Of a stretch of 64,000 nucleotides of DNA, positions 35,468-45,362 are shown piece by piece. Position numbers and translations under genes: made by a program. This stretch comes from Bordetella sp. H567. GTDB taxonomy: Bacteria; Pseudomonadota; Gammaproteobacteria; Burkholderiales; Burkholderiaceae_B. The notes under the pieces were generated by a model. That model made no database searches. It was not told the origin of the DNA and saw nothing but the letters and a program-made list of their open reading frames with translations. Location of the stretch: contig NZ_CP012334.1 in the NCBI RefSeq assembly GCF_001704295.1, forward strand, positions 4,290,084-4,354,083, in the 5' to 3' direction. Every line of letters starts with the position of its first letter. Within the stretch, counting starts at the first letter, position 1.

Positions 35468-36361
35468 TCAGGGTGTGCCGTAACGCTTGTGCCAGAGTTC
35501 GATGAAGGACTCCGCGGCGGGGGACAGCGAATGCTCGGCGCGCCGGATCAGGCTGACATCGCGCGTGACGATCGGCGATTCCAGCCTGCGCGCCACCAGA
35601 TCGGGATGCGGAAAAGATCCTAACAGAATTCCCGGAAATATCGCCACTCCCAAGCCTGCCTGTGCCATCGACAGCCCTGTCGTCATGTACGAAACCTCGT
35701 ACTGCACCGATTTTCGCGCGCCCAGTGTGAATAGGGCCTCGTCGATCAATCCGCGGATGCCGCTGTTGGCCTTGACGGCAATCCACGGATACGACAAGGC
35801 ATCTTCCCAGGTGACCCTTCGCTTGCGCGCGAGCCGGGAATCTTTGCGGCAGATCGCGCACAGAGCATCCCGGACCAGGCACTGGGACGTCAGTCCTTCC
35901 GCACTTTCACTGACGGTCCCGATGCTGAACTCGACATCGCCCGCCAAGGTGGGCGCGGTCAACCGGTCAGGCGCGGCGTCATCGACCGATATCTCGATGT
36001 TCGGATAGAGCAAACGGTATTCGGCCAAAAGTGCGGGCACAAAGCTGCTGGCGATCGACGGTGTGGCCGCGAAGCGCAGATGGCCACGCTGCCGGCCCGT
36101 GAGCTCCTTGACGCTGGACTTCAACGTATCCAGGTCGCGCAGCATGCGCTCTACCGTCGGCAGGATTTCCTGCGCCGCCACGGTCGGCCGCAGCGATCGC
36201 GATGTCCGATCGAACAAACGCATGCCCAAGGCTTCCTCGAGCTGGCGGATCAAGACGCTGACGGCGGGCTGGGTCACGAACATTTCCTCGGCCGCGCGTG
36301 TCAGTACGCCGTACCGGCATGCCAGGGTAAACGCATGCAGTTGCTTGAGGGTGGGATTCAT
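35468..36361 (-). CDS. LysR-type transcriptional regulator
   Basis: A 297-residue LysR protein: N-terminal winged helix-turn-helix (KQLHAFTLACRYGVLTRAAE and QPAVSVLIRQLEEALGMRLF) and a two-lobed ligand-binding domain from about residue 90. It is divergent from the transporter-amidohydrolase pair, which it probably regulates. A perfect palindrome covers its own start codon (36360-36374), which suggests autoregulation. The ligand is unknown. Confidence 0.92.
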   Translation of the reverse strand: MNPTLKQLHAFTLACRYGVLTRAAEEMFVTQPAVSVLIRQLEEALGMRLFDRTSRSLRPTVAAQEILPTVERMLRDLDTLKSSVKELTGRQRGHLRFAATPSIASSFVPALLAEYRLLYPNIEISVDDAAPDRLTAPTLAGDVEFSIGTVSESAEGLTSQCLVRDALCAICRKDSRLARKRRVTWEDALSYPWIAVKANSGIRGLIDEALFTLGARKSVQYEVSYMTTGLSMAQAGLGVAIFPGILLGSFPHPDLVARRLESPIVTRDVSLIRRAEHSLSPAAESFIELWHKRYGTP

Positions 36362-36374
36362 AAAGTGACTTTAT
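36360..36374. promoter_or_regulatory. 15-bp palindrome over the LysR start codon
   Basis: The sequence ATAAAGT-G-ACTTTAT is a perfect inverted repeat. It includes the LysR ATG (36359-36361, minus strand) and begins the 198-bp region shared with the divergent transporter gene. LysR proteins often bind such sites to repress themselves and activate the divergent operon. Binding is inferred from position and symmetry. Confidence 0.4.
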
Positions 36375-36559
36375 GGAGTCATTGATTTTATTCGGTTGTT
36401 TTCATGACTATAGCGCTCTACATTTCGTCGTCAATAAAGACTCAACAAAGACATCAGGCCCAGGCGCGGCAGACGCCGGCGTGCAGTTTGCCGGCGCCGC
36501 GGCAGGACGTGGCGGCCCGCGGCGCGATGCCGCCGGGGCCGTGGAACAAGGGGACATCC

Positions 36560-37858
36560 ATGCAGACAGGCGATCCAGGCGGCAACTGGCGGGGCGCGGT
36601 GGCGTCCACGCTGGGCAATGTGTTGGAATGGTATGACTTCGTGGTATTCGGCTTTTTGTCGATCATCATCGCGAAGCAGTTTTTCCCGAGCGACAGCGAA
36701 TATGCCGCCTTGATGCTGACCACCGCGACCTTCGGCGCGGGGTTTATCGTGCGGCCCCTGGGCGGTATCGTGCTGGGCTGGTATGCCGACCGGAAAGGCC
36801 GCAAGGCGGGGCTTACCCTGGTCATCGCGATGATGACCGTGGCTGCGGCGATGATCGCCTTCACGCCCAGTTTTCAGCAGATAGGCTTGCTGGCACCGGC
36901 CATCGTCCTGTGCGCGCGGCTGCTGCAAGGCATATCCGCGGGCGGCGAATTCAGCACCGCCACGGCAATGCTGATCGAATACGCGCCCCGCGGCCGGAGC
37001 AACTTCTACGGCAGCTGGCAGATGTTCGCACAGGCGCTCGGTGCCTTGCTCGCGGTGGCCATGGGCAGCGCCCTCACGCATGTCTTCACCCCCGAGGCGC
37101 TGAACGACTGGGCCTGGCGGATCCCCTTCCTGTTCGGCCTGCTGATCGGGCCGGTGGGGTTCTACATCCGGCGCAACCTGCCGGAGACCGAGGCGTTCCA
37201 GAAGCTGGACAAGCGGATCAAGGTACCTGTGCGGGACGTGTTCTCGCAGTATCCCCGCGCCTTGTTCATCGCAACGGGACTGGGGGCGGCGCTTAATGTG
37301 ATGGGCTATGTGCTCATCATTTACTTGCCGATCTACGCGGTGCAGAACCTGCATATGCCCGTGACGCTGCCGTTCAACGTGCTGCTTGCCAGCATCCTGC
37401 TGCGCGTGCTGACGATTCCGCTATTCGGCCTGCTCGCCGACCGTATCGGCGGACGCCGGATGATCGTCGCCACACTGGTGCTGTTCCTGATCGTGCTGTA
37501 TCCGGCGTACTACTGGATCATCCAGGCCCCGTCCATGCTGTCCATCATGACGGTAGAACTGGTTTTCGCCCTGTTGATCGGCGCGTCGACCAGCCCGATA
37601 CCGACCGTGAGCGCCACCCTGTTTCCGACAGAGGTACGCTCCACGGGACTGGCGATTTCCTACAACATCGCGGCGTCCGTCTTCGGCGGATTTTCTCCCT
37701 TCGTGCTGACGTGGCTGCTGCACACAACGGGAGATTCCCTGATGCCCGCCCACTATTGCGCGATCTTCTTCGCCTTGGGCTTGTGGGGCGCCATCATCAT
37801 CCGCGAAAAGGATGCGCGCGGAATCTCTTACCAGGAGGCAACACATGCCGGTCATTGA
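36560..37858 (+). CDS. MFS transporter of the metabolite:H+ symporter (MHS) family
   Basis: A 432-residue protein with about twelve membrane helices. The start WRGAVASTLGNVLEWYDFVV and the loop GWYADRKGRKAGL are typical of MHS carriers, which import small carboxylates, betaines or aromatic acids with protons. The ATG at 36560 has AAGGGG upstream; longer readings have no family similarity. It overlaps the amidohydrolase gene by 14 bp, so the pair likely import and process one compound. Confidence 0.9.
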   Translation: MQTGDPGGNWRGAVASTLGNVLEWYDFVVFGFLSIIIAKQFFPSDSEYAALMLTTATFGAGFIVRPLGGIVLGWYADRKGRKAGLTLVIAMMTVAAAMIAFTPSFQQIGLLAPAIVLCARLLQGISAGGEFSTATAMLIEYAPRGRSNFYGSWQMFAQALGALLAVAMGSALTHVFTPEALNDWAWRIPFLFGLLIGPVGFYIRRNLPETEAFQKLDKRIKVPVRDVFSQYPRALFIATGLGAALNVMGYVLIIYLPIYAVQNLHMPVTLPFNVLLASILLRVLTIPLFGLLADRIGGRRMIVATLVLFLIVLYPAYYWIIQAPSMLSIMTVELVFALLIGASTSPIPTVSATLFPTEVRSTGLAISYNIAASVFGGFSPFVLTWLLHTTGDSLMPAHYCAIFFALGLWGAIIIREKDARGISYQEATHAGH

Positions 37859-38825
37859 TGTACACACCCATGCCTTTACCCACAAGTGGCTGGAACTGAT
37901 CAAGCAGAAAGGGGGTGTCTACAACATCCAGACCCGCCCGGACGGGCAGCAGGAGATCTTCCGTGGCAATACGCCGGTCGTGATTCCGCAGAAAGGCCAT
38001 TTCGACTATGAGCTGCGCATCAAGCACATGGATGAAACGGGCATCGATATCTCGGTGGTCTCGCTGACCTGCCCCAATGTGTATTGGGGCGATGAAGCCA
38101 TCAGCCTGCAGGCCGCGCGCGAGTCCAACGATACGATGGCACGGGCGCAGGCGGACTATCCCGGCCGCATCCGCTGGTTTGCTTCCCTGCCCTGGCAGTA
38201 CCCGCGGGCGGCGGTCGAAGAACTGAAGCGCAGTTGCGACAACGGCGCCGTCGGTGTCATGGTCCTGGCCAATATCGACGGCCGCAGCCTGACCGACCCC
38301 ATGTTCGCTCCCATCTGGGCGGAGATCGACCGGCGCGCCCTGCCCGTGCTGGTGCACCCGACCGATCCCCCCAGCGCGGAACTGATGGACATGACCCAGT
38401 TCGACTTGAGCTGGTCCGTGGGCTTCATGTTCGATACGACGCTGGCCATCACGCGGATGATCTTCAACGGGTTCTTCGACCTGTACCCGAATCTGAAAAT
38501 CATCGCATCGCATGCCGGCGGCACGCTGCCCTACCTGGCGGGGCGCTTCGAGAAAGGCGACGAAGTGGAAATCCCGCAGCGGCGCAAGATGCAGCGCAAG
38601 CCCATCGACTACCTGCGCCATATCTATTACGACTGCATCTGCTACAGCCCCAAGACGCTGGAATTCCTGGTGTCGGTCGTGGGCGCGGATCGTGTGATGT
38701 TCGGCACCGATTGGCCGCACCAGGTGCACGACACCAAGGGAGCATTCGCCAACACGGCCGCCCTGCCGGCGGCACAGTGCGATGCGGTGCGCGGCGGCAA
38801 TGCGCTGAAGGTGTTCGGCCTGTAG
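37845..38825 (+). CDS. amidohydrolase-2 / ACMSD-like metal-dependent hydrolase or decarboxylase
   Basis: A 326-residue TIM-barrel enzyme with the metal-binding set of the family: DVHTH at the N-terminus, LVHP near residue 180, ASHAGG near 225 and FGTDWPH near 290. Relatives either hydrolyse ring amides and lactones or decarboxylate compounds such as aminocarboxymuconate semialdehyde. The substrate cannot be read. AGGAGG precedes the ATG, which lies inside the end of the transporter gene. It converges with the ABC transporter operon. Confidence 0.85.
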   Translation: MPVIDVHTHAFTHKWLELIKQKGGVYNIQTRPDGQQEIFRGNTPVVIPQKGHFDYELRIKHMDETGIDISVVSLTCPNVYWGDEAISLQAARESNDTMARAQADYPGRIRWFASLPWQYPRAAVEELKRSCDNGAVGVMVLANIDGRSLTDPMFAPIWAEIDRRALPVLVHPTDPPSAELMDMTQFDLSWSVGFMFDTTLAITRMIFNGFFDLYPNLKIIASHAGGTLPYLAGRFEKGDEVEIPQRRKMQRKPIDYLRHIYYDCICYSPKTLEFLVSVVGADRVMFGTDWPHQVHDTKGAFANTAALPAAQCDAVRGGNALKVFGL

Positions 38826-38846
38826 GCGACGCCCGCGGGGAGCCGC

Positions 38847-39641
38847 TCAGGCCAGTTCCGGCACCGCGGCGACCAGCCGCTGCGTATAGGGATGGCGCGG
38901 CCGCGTCAGTACCTCGTCCGCGGGGCCGCTTTCCACCAACGCACCCTGGCACATGACCGCAACGCGGTCCGCGAACGCCCGCGCGATGGAAATGTCGTGC
39001 GTGATCATCAGATACGCGACGCCATGGTCGCGCTGGATGTCCAGCATCAGGTTCAGCACCTGGCCGCGGATGGAGACGTCGGCGCCCGACAGCGGCTCGT
39101 CGGCGATGATCAGCTTGGGGTCCAGCGCCAGCGATCGTGCAATCGAGACGCGCTGGCGCTGGCCGCCGCTGAGCTCGTGGGAATAGCGGTCCATAAACGA
39201 TGCCGCGGGCTGCAGGCCGACGCCTTGCAGGAGCTCGATGCAACGCGCCTGCTTGTCGCCCCGGTATTTCCACAAGGCCTGTGCCAGCAGTTCGCGCACC
39301 GGCCGGCGCGGATTGAGCGACGCGGTGGGATCCTGGAATATGGGCTGCATGCCGGTACGCAACGCGCGGAACTCCCGCGGCGCCAGGGTGGTCAGGTCGC
39401 GTCCATCGAAGATGATGCGGCCGCTGTCCGGGGCCAGCAGGCCCAGGGCCATGCGGCCCAGCGTGGATTTGCCGGAACCGCTTTCGCCCACCAGGGCCAC
39501 GATTTCCCCGGCGCCCACGGTCAGGCTCAGCGATTTGACGGCCTGCTGCGAGCGTCCGCCGGTGTGGAAGGTCTTGCTGACGCCGTCCAGCACCAGGAGC
39601 GCGGCGGAATCGGCGCCGGTATGCGCGGAATGGTCGGGCAT
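38847..39641 (-). CDS. peptide-type ABC transporter ATP-binding protein (DppF/OppF-like)
   Basis: A 264-residue ATPase: Walker [10 protein letters not shown], signature LSGGQRQR, Walker B LIIADEPLSGAD, and His in MITHD. The C-terminal RHPYTQRLVAAVPELA is the usual end of oligopeptide-transporter ATPases. It is the last gene of the operon that begins with methylaspartate ammonia-lyase and pairs with the ATPase encoded just upstream. Confidence 0.92.
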   Translation of the reverse strand: MPDHSAHTGADSAALLVLDGVSKTFHTGGRSQQAVKSLSLTVGAGEIVALVGESGSGKSTLGRMALGLLAPDSGRIIFDGRDLTTLAPREFRALRTGMQPIFQDPTASLNPRRPVRELLAQALWKYRGDKQARCIELLQGVGLQPAASFMDRYSHELSGGQRQRVSIARSLALDPKLIIADEPLSGADVSIRGQVLNLMLDIQRDHGVAYLMITHDISIARAFADRVAVMCQGALVESGPADEVLTRPRHPYTQRLVAAVPELA

Positions 39642-39654
39642 GGTGAATGAGGCC

Positions 39655-40515
39655 TCAGTACGTGGAAGTCGAATATTCGCCTTCGATGGTCTCGAAGCGG
39701 CCTTCGCTGTTGCGCGCCGCCTTGGCCGCCTTGATCAGACCGGCCGTGTAGGGATGCGAAGGCAGCGCGAACACCGAACGTGTTTCGCCGGACTCGACGA
39801 TACGGCTGCGGAACATGACATAGACCCGCTCGCATTCCTCCCACACGACGCCCAGGTCGTGGCTGATGAACAGGATGGCCATGTTCAGTTCGCGCCGCAG
39901 ATCGCGCAGCAGGGCCAGGATCTCGGCCTGCGTGGTCACGTCCAGCGCGGTGGTCGGTTCGTCGGCGATCAGCAGCTTGGGCCGGCAGCCTAGCGCGATG
40001 GCCAGCAGGACGCGCTGCCGCATGCCGCCCGACAGCTCGTGCGGATAGGACTTGCGAACGGATGCCGGCAGGCGCACCAGGGCCAGCAGTTCCTCGACGC
40101 GCGCGGTGACGTCGCGCGCCGCGGGATCGTGACGCCGCACGCTTTCCGCGATCTGCATGCCGACACGGCGTACAGGGTTCAGGAAACTGAGGGGATCCTG
40201 GAACACCATGGCGATCGGGTGGCCGCGCAGGCGCTCCCACTGCCGCGGCGTGAGCCGCGTTACGTCCTGTCCTTCGATCAGGATACGGCCCCCCTTGATA
40301 CGGCCGATATTCTCGGGCAGCAGGCCCAGCATTGCGCGGGCGAAGGTGGACTTGCCCGAACCGGATTCGCCCACCAGCGCGACCGACTCGCCCGGCCCGA
40401 CCACGATACTGGCATCCTGCACGGCCAGCGTGGTTGCATCGCGCGTACGGTACTCGATGCACAAGGCATCGGTTTGCAGCAGCGAGACGGCCCTGTCGGC
40501 GGCGTGGGGGTTCAT
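39655..40515 (-). CDS. peptide-type ABC transporter ATP-binding protein (DppD/OppD-like)
   Basis: A 286-residue ATPase with [18 protein letters not shown] and [13 protein letters not shown], and the C-terminal [15 protein letters not shown] region found in DppD/OppD. Together with the DppF-like protein it drives the two permeases upstream. It lies four bases after the DppC-like gene. No iron-sulphur Cys cluster is seen at its C-terminus. Confidence 0.92.
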   Translation of the reverse strand: MNPHAADRAVSLLQTDALCIEYRTRDATTLAVQDASIVVGPGESVALVGESGSGKSTFARAMLGLLPENIGRIKGGRILIEGQDVTRLTPRQWERLRGHPIAMVFQDPLSFLNPVRRVGMQIAESVRRHDPAARDVTARVEELLALVRLPASVRKSYPHELSGGMRQRVLLAIALGCRPKLLIADEPTTALDVTTQAEILALLRDLRRELNMAILFISHDLGVVWEECERVYVMFRSRIVESGETRSVFALPSHPYTAGLIKAAKAARNSEGRFETIEGEYSTSTY

Positions 40516-40519
40516 CGGT

Positions 40520-41344
40520 TCATCTCCTGTTGCGCGGGTTGAAGACCGCCCCTACCGCATCACCGAATACATTGAAGGCCAGCACGGTCAGGAAAATCGC
40601 GATGCCGGGAAAAAACGACAGCCACCAGGCGTTGAACAGCATGCGTTGGCCGCTATTGAGCATGCGGCCCCAGCTGACCAGTTCCGCGCTGGTCAGCCCC
40701 AGGAAGCTGAGCGCGGCCTCCAGCAGGATGGCCTGTCCGACAATCAACGTGCCGACCGCCAGCACAGGCGCCACGGCGTTCGGTATGACTTCGCCGAACA
40801 GCACCTTGTGTTCGGGAATGCCCATGCAGCGGACCGCATCGACGAACTCGAGCTGCTTGACGCGCATGACTTCGCCGCGCATCACGCGCGCCACCTGGGG
40901 CCAGGACAACAGGCCGACGATGGCGACGATTTGCGGCAGGCCAGGCCCCGACATGGCGACGATGACCGCGGCCAGGATGAAGCTGGGCACCACCTGAAAG
41001 AACTCGGCCACGCGCATGATGAAGGTATCGAGCCAGCCGCCGTAGAAACCCGACACCGCGCCGATCAGCACGCCCAGCACGGTAGCGACCAGGGCGGCAA
41101 AAAAGCCCACGGTCAGCGAAATACGGATGCCGTAGAGCACGCCGGCCAGCACGCTACGCCCGAGATCGTCCGTGCCCATGAGGTATCGCGCCGAGGGCGG
41201 CAGCAGCGCGTCGTTGCTGAGGGTATGGGGGTCCAGTCCAGGCACCAGGCCGACCAGAACGCCCGCCATGGCCAGCGCCGCGATGAACGCGAAGGCGATC
41301 AGACCGCTGCGCTGGGACGCGATATCGGAGAGGAATTTGCGCAT
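40520..41344 (-). CDS. peptide-type ABC transporter permease (DppC/OppC-like)
   Basis: A 274-residue permease with the N-terminal helix, the marker LMGTDDLGRSVLAGVLYGIR, and the ATPase-contact loop containing EFVDAVRCMGIPEHKVLFGE. The start at 41344 is chosen because the longer frame beyond it runs through the DppB-like gene out of frame. It starts two bases after the stop of the upstream permease gene. Confidence 0.92.
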   Translation of the reverse strand: MRKFLSDIASQRSGLIAFAFIAALAMAGVLVGLVPGLDPHTLSNDALLPPSARYLMGTDDLGRSVLAGVLYGIRISLTVGFFAALVATVLGVLIGAVSGFYGGWLDTFIMRVAEFFQVVPSFILAAVIVAMSGPGLPQIVAIVGLLSWPQVARVMRGEVMRVKQLEFVDAVRCMGIPEHKVLFGEVIPNAVAPVLAVGTLIVGQAILLEAALSFLGLTSAELVSWGRMLNSGQRMLFNAWWLSFFPGIAIFLTVLAFNVFGDAVGAVFNPRNRR

Positions 41345-41346
41345 GA

Positions 41347-42315
41347 TCAGCGATGCGTCCGCACGCGCGGATCGAGAAAGGCATACAACAGGTCCGTCAG
41401 GAGATTGACGAGGACCACGGATACCGCCGTGACCAGGAAGATGCCCTGGAGCACGGGATAATCGCGATTGGCGATCGATGTAATGAACAGGTTGCCCATG
41501 CCAGGCCAGGCGAATACCGTTTCGACCAGGATAGCGCCGGTGAGCGACTGGCCGAAGTTGTAGCCGATGACGGTCACCACCGGGATCATCGCATTGGGCA
41601 ATACGTGATGCCACAGGATGTAGCGCTTGGACAGGCCCTTGGCCTTGGCGGTCAGGACGTAATCGTGATGCAGCGCCTCGATCACGCTGGCGCGCGCCAC
41701 GCGGGCCACCACGGCGAGGTAATAGATGGTCACGCTGAGCGCGGGCAGCACCAGATGCCACGCGACATCCAGCCACGCGCCGAAGCCCTGCGCGCTGGCG
41801 CGCATGTTGCGCATTCCGCTGACCGGCAGCCAGCCAAGCTGGATGGCGAACACGATGACCAGCATCTGTCCCAGCCAGAAAATCGGTACCGAATAGCCGA
41901 ACAGGCTGATCGCGGTCAGCGCGCCGTCCTGCACGCTGCCGGCGCGCGGAGCGGCGGCGACGCCCAGCATGACGCCCAGCACCGCCGCCATGAACAGCGC
42001 GGGCAGCATCAACAACAGCGTGGGCCCGAGTCGCGCGATGATCAGGTCGAGCACCGGCATGCGATTGGCGAAGGAAAATCCCAGATCGCCGCGCGCCAGA
42101 TGCTGCAGGTACAGCCCCAGCTGGGTGAGCAGCGGCTGGTCCAGGCCGAAATCGGCCCGCATTTTTTCGGCGTAGCCCGCTGGAACCGGGAAGTCGCCCA
42201 GCAGCGCGTGCAAGGGATCGCCCGGCACCATGTGCACGATCAGGAAATTCAGGATCAGGATGCACAGAACGATGGCGATCCCCCAGCCCAGCCGGGAAAG
42301 GACATAGCCACGCAT
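41347..42315 (-). CDS. peptide-type ABC transporter permease (DppB/OppB-like)
   Basis: A 322-residue permease with six membrane helices. Family landmarks are LSRLGWGIAIVLCILILNFL at the start, a first periplasmic loop with DFGLDQPLLTQLGLYL, and the contact loop near YVLTAKAKGLSKRYILWHHV. The ATG overlaps the stop of the MmgE/PrpD gene by one base (TGATG), showing tight coupling between enzyme and transporter. Confidence 0.92.
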   Translation of the reverse strand: MRGYVLSRLGWGIAIVLCILILNFLIVHMVPGDPLHALLGDFPVPAGYAEKMRADFGLDQPLLTQLGLYLQHLARGDLGFSFANRMPVLDLIIARLGPTLLLMLPALFMAAVLGVMLGVAAAPRAGSVQDGALTAISLFGYSVPIFWLGQMLVIVFAIQLGWLPVSGMRNMRASAQGFGAWLDVAWHLVLPALSVTIYYLAVVARVARASVIEALHHDYVLTAKAKGLSKRYILWHHVLPNAMIPVVTVIGYNFGQSLTGAILVETVFAWPGMGNLFITSIANRDYPVLQGIFLVTAVSVVLVNLLTDLLYAFLDPRVRTHR

Positions 42316-43706
42316 CAGGCCTGCTCCCCGCCCGGCGCGAGCAGGCCCGCCACGGCCGCGAAATCAGCGGCGGTTTCCAGGGCGAGCACCGCGTCGATGA
42401 AGGCATCGGCCGGCGACACGCCCAGCACGGGCTCCAGCAACAGCCGCGCCTTGGCGACGGTTTCCTGTGCGGTCAATGGATTCTCGGGCGCGCCCTTGGC
42501 GTGCGGAACATCGAGCACGCGGCGTTCGCCGTCGGCGAACACGATTTCCAGCGAAGGATAATCCGCCGGGGTCAGCACGCGGTCCGCGTGGATCTCGGTC
42601 AGGGCCATGAGGCGCCGGATTTCGGCGTCGTCCGTGCGCAGCGGCTGGAACTGGTCCAAGGTACAGCGGCCGCTCTGCGCTGCCACCGCCAGGCAGTACG
42701 GCGCGCTGAACTGCGCTTCCAGCAGATTACGGATATCCGTGCGGCTGAATTGCCGCTGCGTCTGTGCATTGCCATGGACGATCATGGACCGGATGGCCGT
42801 GCTGTCGCCGCCGCGCTCGCGCATGATCCGCAGCGCGGCGTCCACCGCCGAATGGAGGGTGCGGCAACAGGCGTGTGGCTTGATCCCGGAACGCAGGATG
42901 TGAAAGTCATGGCCCAGCTCCGCGACGGCGCGCTCAGGCGTGGCGTGCCCGGCGGCGTAGGTCGGGTAGAAGCCGCCCCATGGCGCTTCCAGTATCTGGC
43001 CGGGGCCGGTCAGGCCCGACTGCGCCAGCAAGGCCGCGCTGACGCCGGTTTCAGCGGCCTTGCCAGGGTGGAAACGCTTGACCAGGGCGCCGTCGGCCAG
43101 GAAGGCCCACACTCCGCCGGTGAACGTGCCCGCGATACCCAGAGCATGGGTGTACAGGTCCGTCGGCAGATTGAGCAACCGAGCCGCGGCCGCGGCCGCG
43201 CCAAAGCTGCCGCAGGTTCCCGTGGAATGCCAGCCTCGCTCATTGTGCGGGCGATAGCCGCCCGCGCCATCGAGCAGCCGCGAGGCCAGATCGTATCCGG
43301 CCACCACCGCGACGATGATGTCGCGGCCGCTTACCGGGCGCCCCTGCGCGAGCGCCCATACCGCGGGCACCACGACGGCACCCGAATGGCCGCAACCACC
43401 GAAGTCGTCCAGCTCCAGGGCATGCGCCGCGGTACCGTTCACCAGTGCGGCGGCCGCCGGCGCGGCCTTGTCCGTGCGTCCCCACAAGGCGACGTCCCCC
43501 GCGCCGCTGCCCGCCGCGGCCCCCGCCGCAACGGCATCGACGACCTCCGTGCGGCCGCCCGCGACACCGGCGGCTACGGTATCCAGGAAGAAGAATTTGG
43601 CTGCGCGAACAACGTCCGGCGGCAGGTCCTCGTATGTGGCCGCTGCCCAGTATCCCGCCAGGCGCGCGCTGAGCGTCGCTACCGCACCGCCTAGTTGCTC
43701 AGCCAC
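42315..43706 (-). CDS. MmgE/PrpD family protein
   Basis: A 463-residue member of the family that includes 2-methylcitrate dehydratase and cis-aconitate decarboxylase. Features are the helical N-terminal domain (LPPDVVRAAKFFFLDTVAAG, GTAAHALELDDFGGCGHSGA) and the KPHACCRTLHSAVDA motif in the second domain. The substrate here is probably a branched or unsaturated di- or tricarboxylate, since a methylaspartate ammonia-lyase is in the same operon. It overlaps the binding-protein gene by 16 bp at its start. Confidence 0.85.
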   Translation of the reverse strand: MAEQLGGAVATLSARLAGYWAAATYEDLPPDVVRAAKFFFLDTVAAGVAGGRTEVVDAVAAGAAAGSGAGDVALWGRTDKAAPAAAALVNGTAAHALELDDFGGCGHSGAVVVPAVWALAQGRPVSGRDIIVAVVAGYDLASRLLDGAGGYRPHNERGWHSTGTCGSFGAAAAAARLLNLPTDLYTHALGIAGTFTGGVWAFLADGALVKRFHPGKAAETGVSAALLAQSGLTGPGQILEAPWGGFYPTYAAGHATPERAVAELGHDFHILRSGIKPHACCRTLHSAVDAALRIMRERGGDSTAIRSMIVHGNAQTQRQFSRTDIRNLLEAQFSAPYCLAVAAQSGRCTLDQFQPLRTDDAEIRRLMALTEIHADRVLTPADYPSLEIVFADGERRVLDVPHAKGAPENPLTAQETVAKARLLLEPVLGVSPADAFIDAVLALETAADFAAVAGLLAPGGEQA

Positions 43707-45301
43707 ACGCTACCCCACCATTGTTGGTTGGCGGCCTGCCACAGCCCATGCAGGCGCGTGCTGGCGACGGCGTACTGGGGCTGTTGGTGCAGATTCAATA
43801 CAGGCATATCGCGCGCCAGGATCTGCTGGATCTGGGCGTAGATGCGCTTGCGTTCGGCCTGATCATGCGCGTCGCGGCCCTGGTCGAACAGTTTGTCGAT
43901 CTCGGGGTTGGAATATTGGGACGCGTTGTTGAAGGTGGTGCCCTTGTGGATGGCGCTGCTGACATAGGTGCGGGCGATGCCCAGCGCCGGGTCGCCCAGC
44001 GTCGTGTAGGTCTGCAGGGTCGCGTCGAAATCGTAGTCGGAATAGACGCGCTTCAGGATGACCGGGCGTTCCGCGCCTTGCAATTCGACCTTTACGCCGA
44101 CAGCTTCCCAGAAGCGCTGCAGCGCCTGGGCGGCCTGCTGGAATTCGGGCTTGCCGGTTTCGAACAGCAGACGGATCACGAAGCGCTTGCCGTCGGGTCC
44201 CGGCTTGGCGCCGGCATCATCCAGCATCTTCGCGGCCCGGGCGGGATCGTAGGGAAACAGCTTGTCGTAGTCGACGGCGGGATCGTAGGCCCACAACCGC
44301 GTGTCGAACGCGCTCTTGGGAATACCACCCAGGCCGAAGAATACCTTCTCGTGGAGGAACTTGCGGTCCATGGCCACGTACAGCGCCTGGCGTACTTCCG
44401 GCTTGGCAAGCTCTGGGCGCGTGGTGTTCAGGATGACGATGTCGCTGCCCGGGTAGCTGACCTCCTGCGCGGAGAACTGCTTCGGCTGGCTCAGCACCAT
44501 CTGGACCGAGCTGAGCGGCATATAGTCCGGCACGATGTAATCGACCTCGCCGGCACGCAGCGCCAGGATGCGCGACGATGTGTCGGGCATCGTCTTGACG
44601 ATCAACCGGTCCAGGAAAGGCTCGCCCTTGTCCTTGCGCCAGTAGTCGTCATTGCGCACGAGTTCGACGTGATCGCCGCGCACCCATTCCTTGAACTTGA
44701 AGGGGCCATTGCCTACCGGGTTGGTCAGCACGGCGGGATTCTTCAGGATGTCGGTGCCGCGCAGCAGGTGGGCCGGCATGATGGCGGCGTTCTGCTCGCA
44801 GGCCAGCGAAAACAGGAAGGGGCCGAACGGCTTTTTCAGGTGGATGACCACGCTGTCCCGCGCCGGCGTGTCGATGCTGTCGATGAAACGCCCGGCGGCT
44901 TCAAAGCGGGGGCCGTACTTGCTGCTGATCTCCAGCAGCGTGAATTTGACGTCGTCGGACGTGACCGCCTGGCCGTCGTGCCACTTGGCGTTTTCCAGCT
45001 GGAACGTGTAGGTCAGGCCATCCGGAGACACCTGCCAGGACTTGGCCAGGCTGGGCACGATCTCGAAGCCCTGCTTGAAACGCACCAGTGCGTCGTAGAC
45101 CTGGCAGGCAACGGCGACGTCCGGCACGGAGCTGGTGGTGTCCGGACTCAAGCTGAGCGGATCGGTGCCCAGCACCATGATGGCCGTGCCGCCGCGCACG
45201 GGTTTTTCTTCGGCGGCGTGGGCGGGCGCGGCCGCCATCATCCCGCTGAAGGCAAGCGCGAACACGCTCACGCCGGCCTTGGACAATACCTTGGACCTCA
45301 T
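43691..45301 (-). CDS. peptide-type ABC transporter solute-binding protein
   Basis: A 536-residue family 5 binding protein. A signal peptide (VSVFALAFSGMMAAAPAHAA) is followed by the typical opening (GGTAIMVLGTDPLSLSPD), YDALVRF and TYTFQLENAKWHDGQAVTSD. It delivers a ligand to the DppBCDF-like transporter; the ligand could be a peptide or an amino-acid derivative. AAGGGG precedes the ATG. It follows the ammonia-lyase gene after 61 bp. Confidence 0.92.
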   Translation of the reverse strand: MRSKVLSKAGVSVFALAFSGMMAAAPAHAAEEKPVRGGTAIMVLGTDPLSLSPDTTSSVPDVAVACQVYDALVRFKQGFEIVPSLAKSWQVSPDGLTYTFQLENAKWHDGQAVTSDDVKFTLLEISSKYGPRFEAAGRFIDSIDTPARDSVVIHLKKPFGPFLFSLACEQNAAIMPAHLLRGTDILKNPAVLTNPVGNGPFKFKEWVRGDHVELVRNDDYWRKDKGEPFLDRLIVKTMPDTSSRILALRAGEVDYIVPDYMPLSSVQMVLSQPKQFSAQEVSYPGSDIVILNTTRPELAKPEVRQALYVAMDRKFLHEKVFFGLGGIPKSAFDTRLWAYDPAVDYDKLFPYDPARAAKMLDDAGAKPGPDGKRFVIRLLFETGKPEFQQAAQALQRFWEAVGVKVELQGAERPVILKRVYSDYDFDATLQTYTTLGDPALGIARTYVSSAIHKGTTFNNASQYSNPEIDKLFDQGRDAHDQAERKRIYAQIQQILARDMPVLNLHQQPQYAVASTRLHGLWQAANQQWWGSVWLSN

Positions 45302-45362
45302 CGGTTTCCCCTTGTGTCGTTGTCTATGCCCACGTGCCGGCCTGTGCGGCCGGCCACGGGAT

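Noticed and set aside
42315-43706. Calling the MmgE/PrpD protein 2-methylcitrate dehydratase
   Set aside because: No prpB/prpC genes are present and the operon points to another substrate; only the family name is supported.
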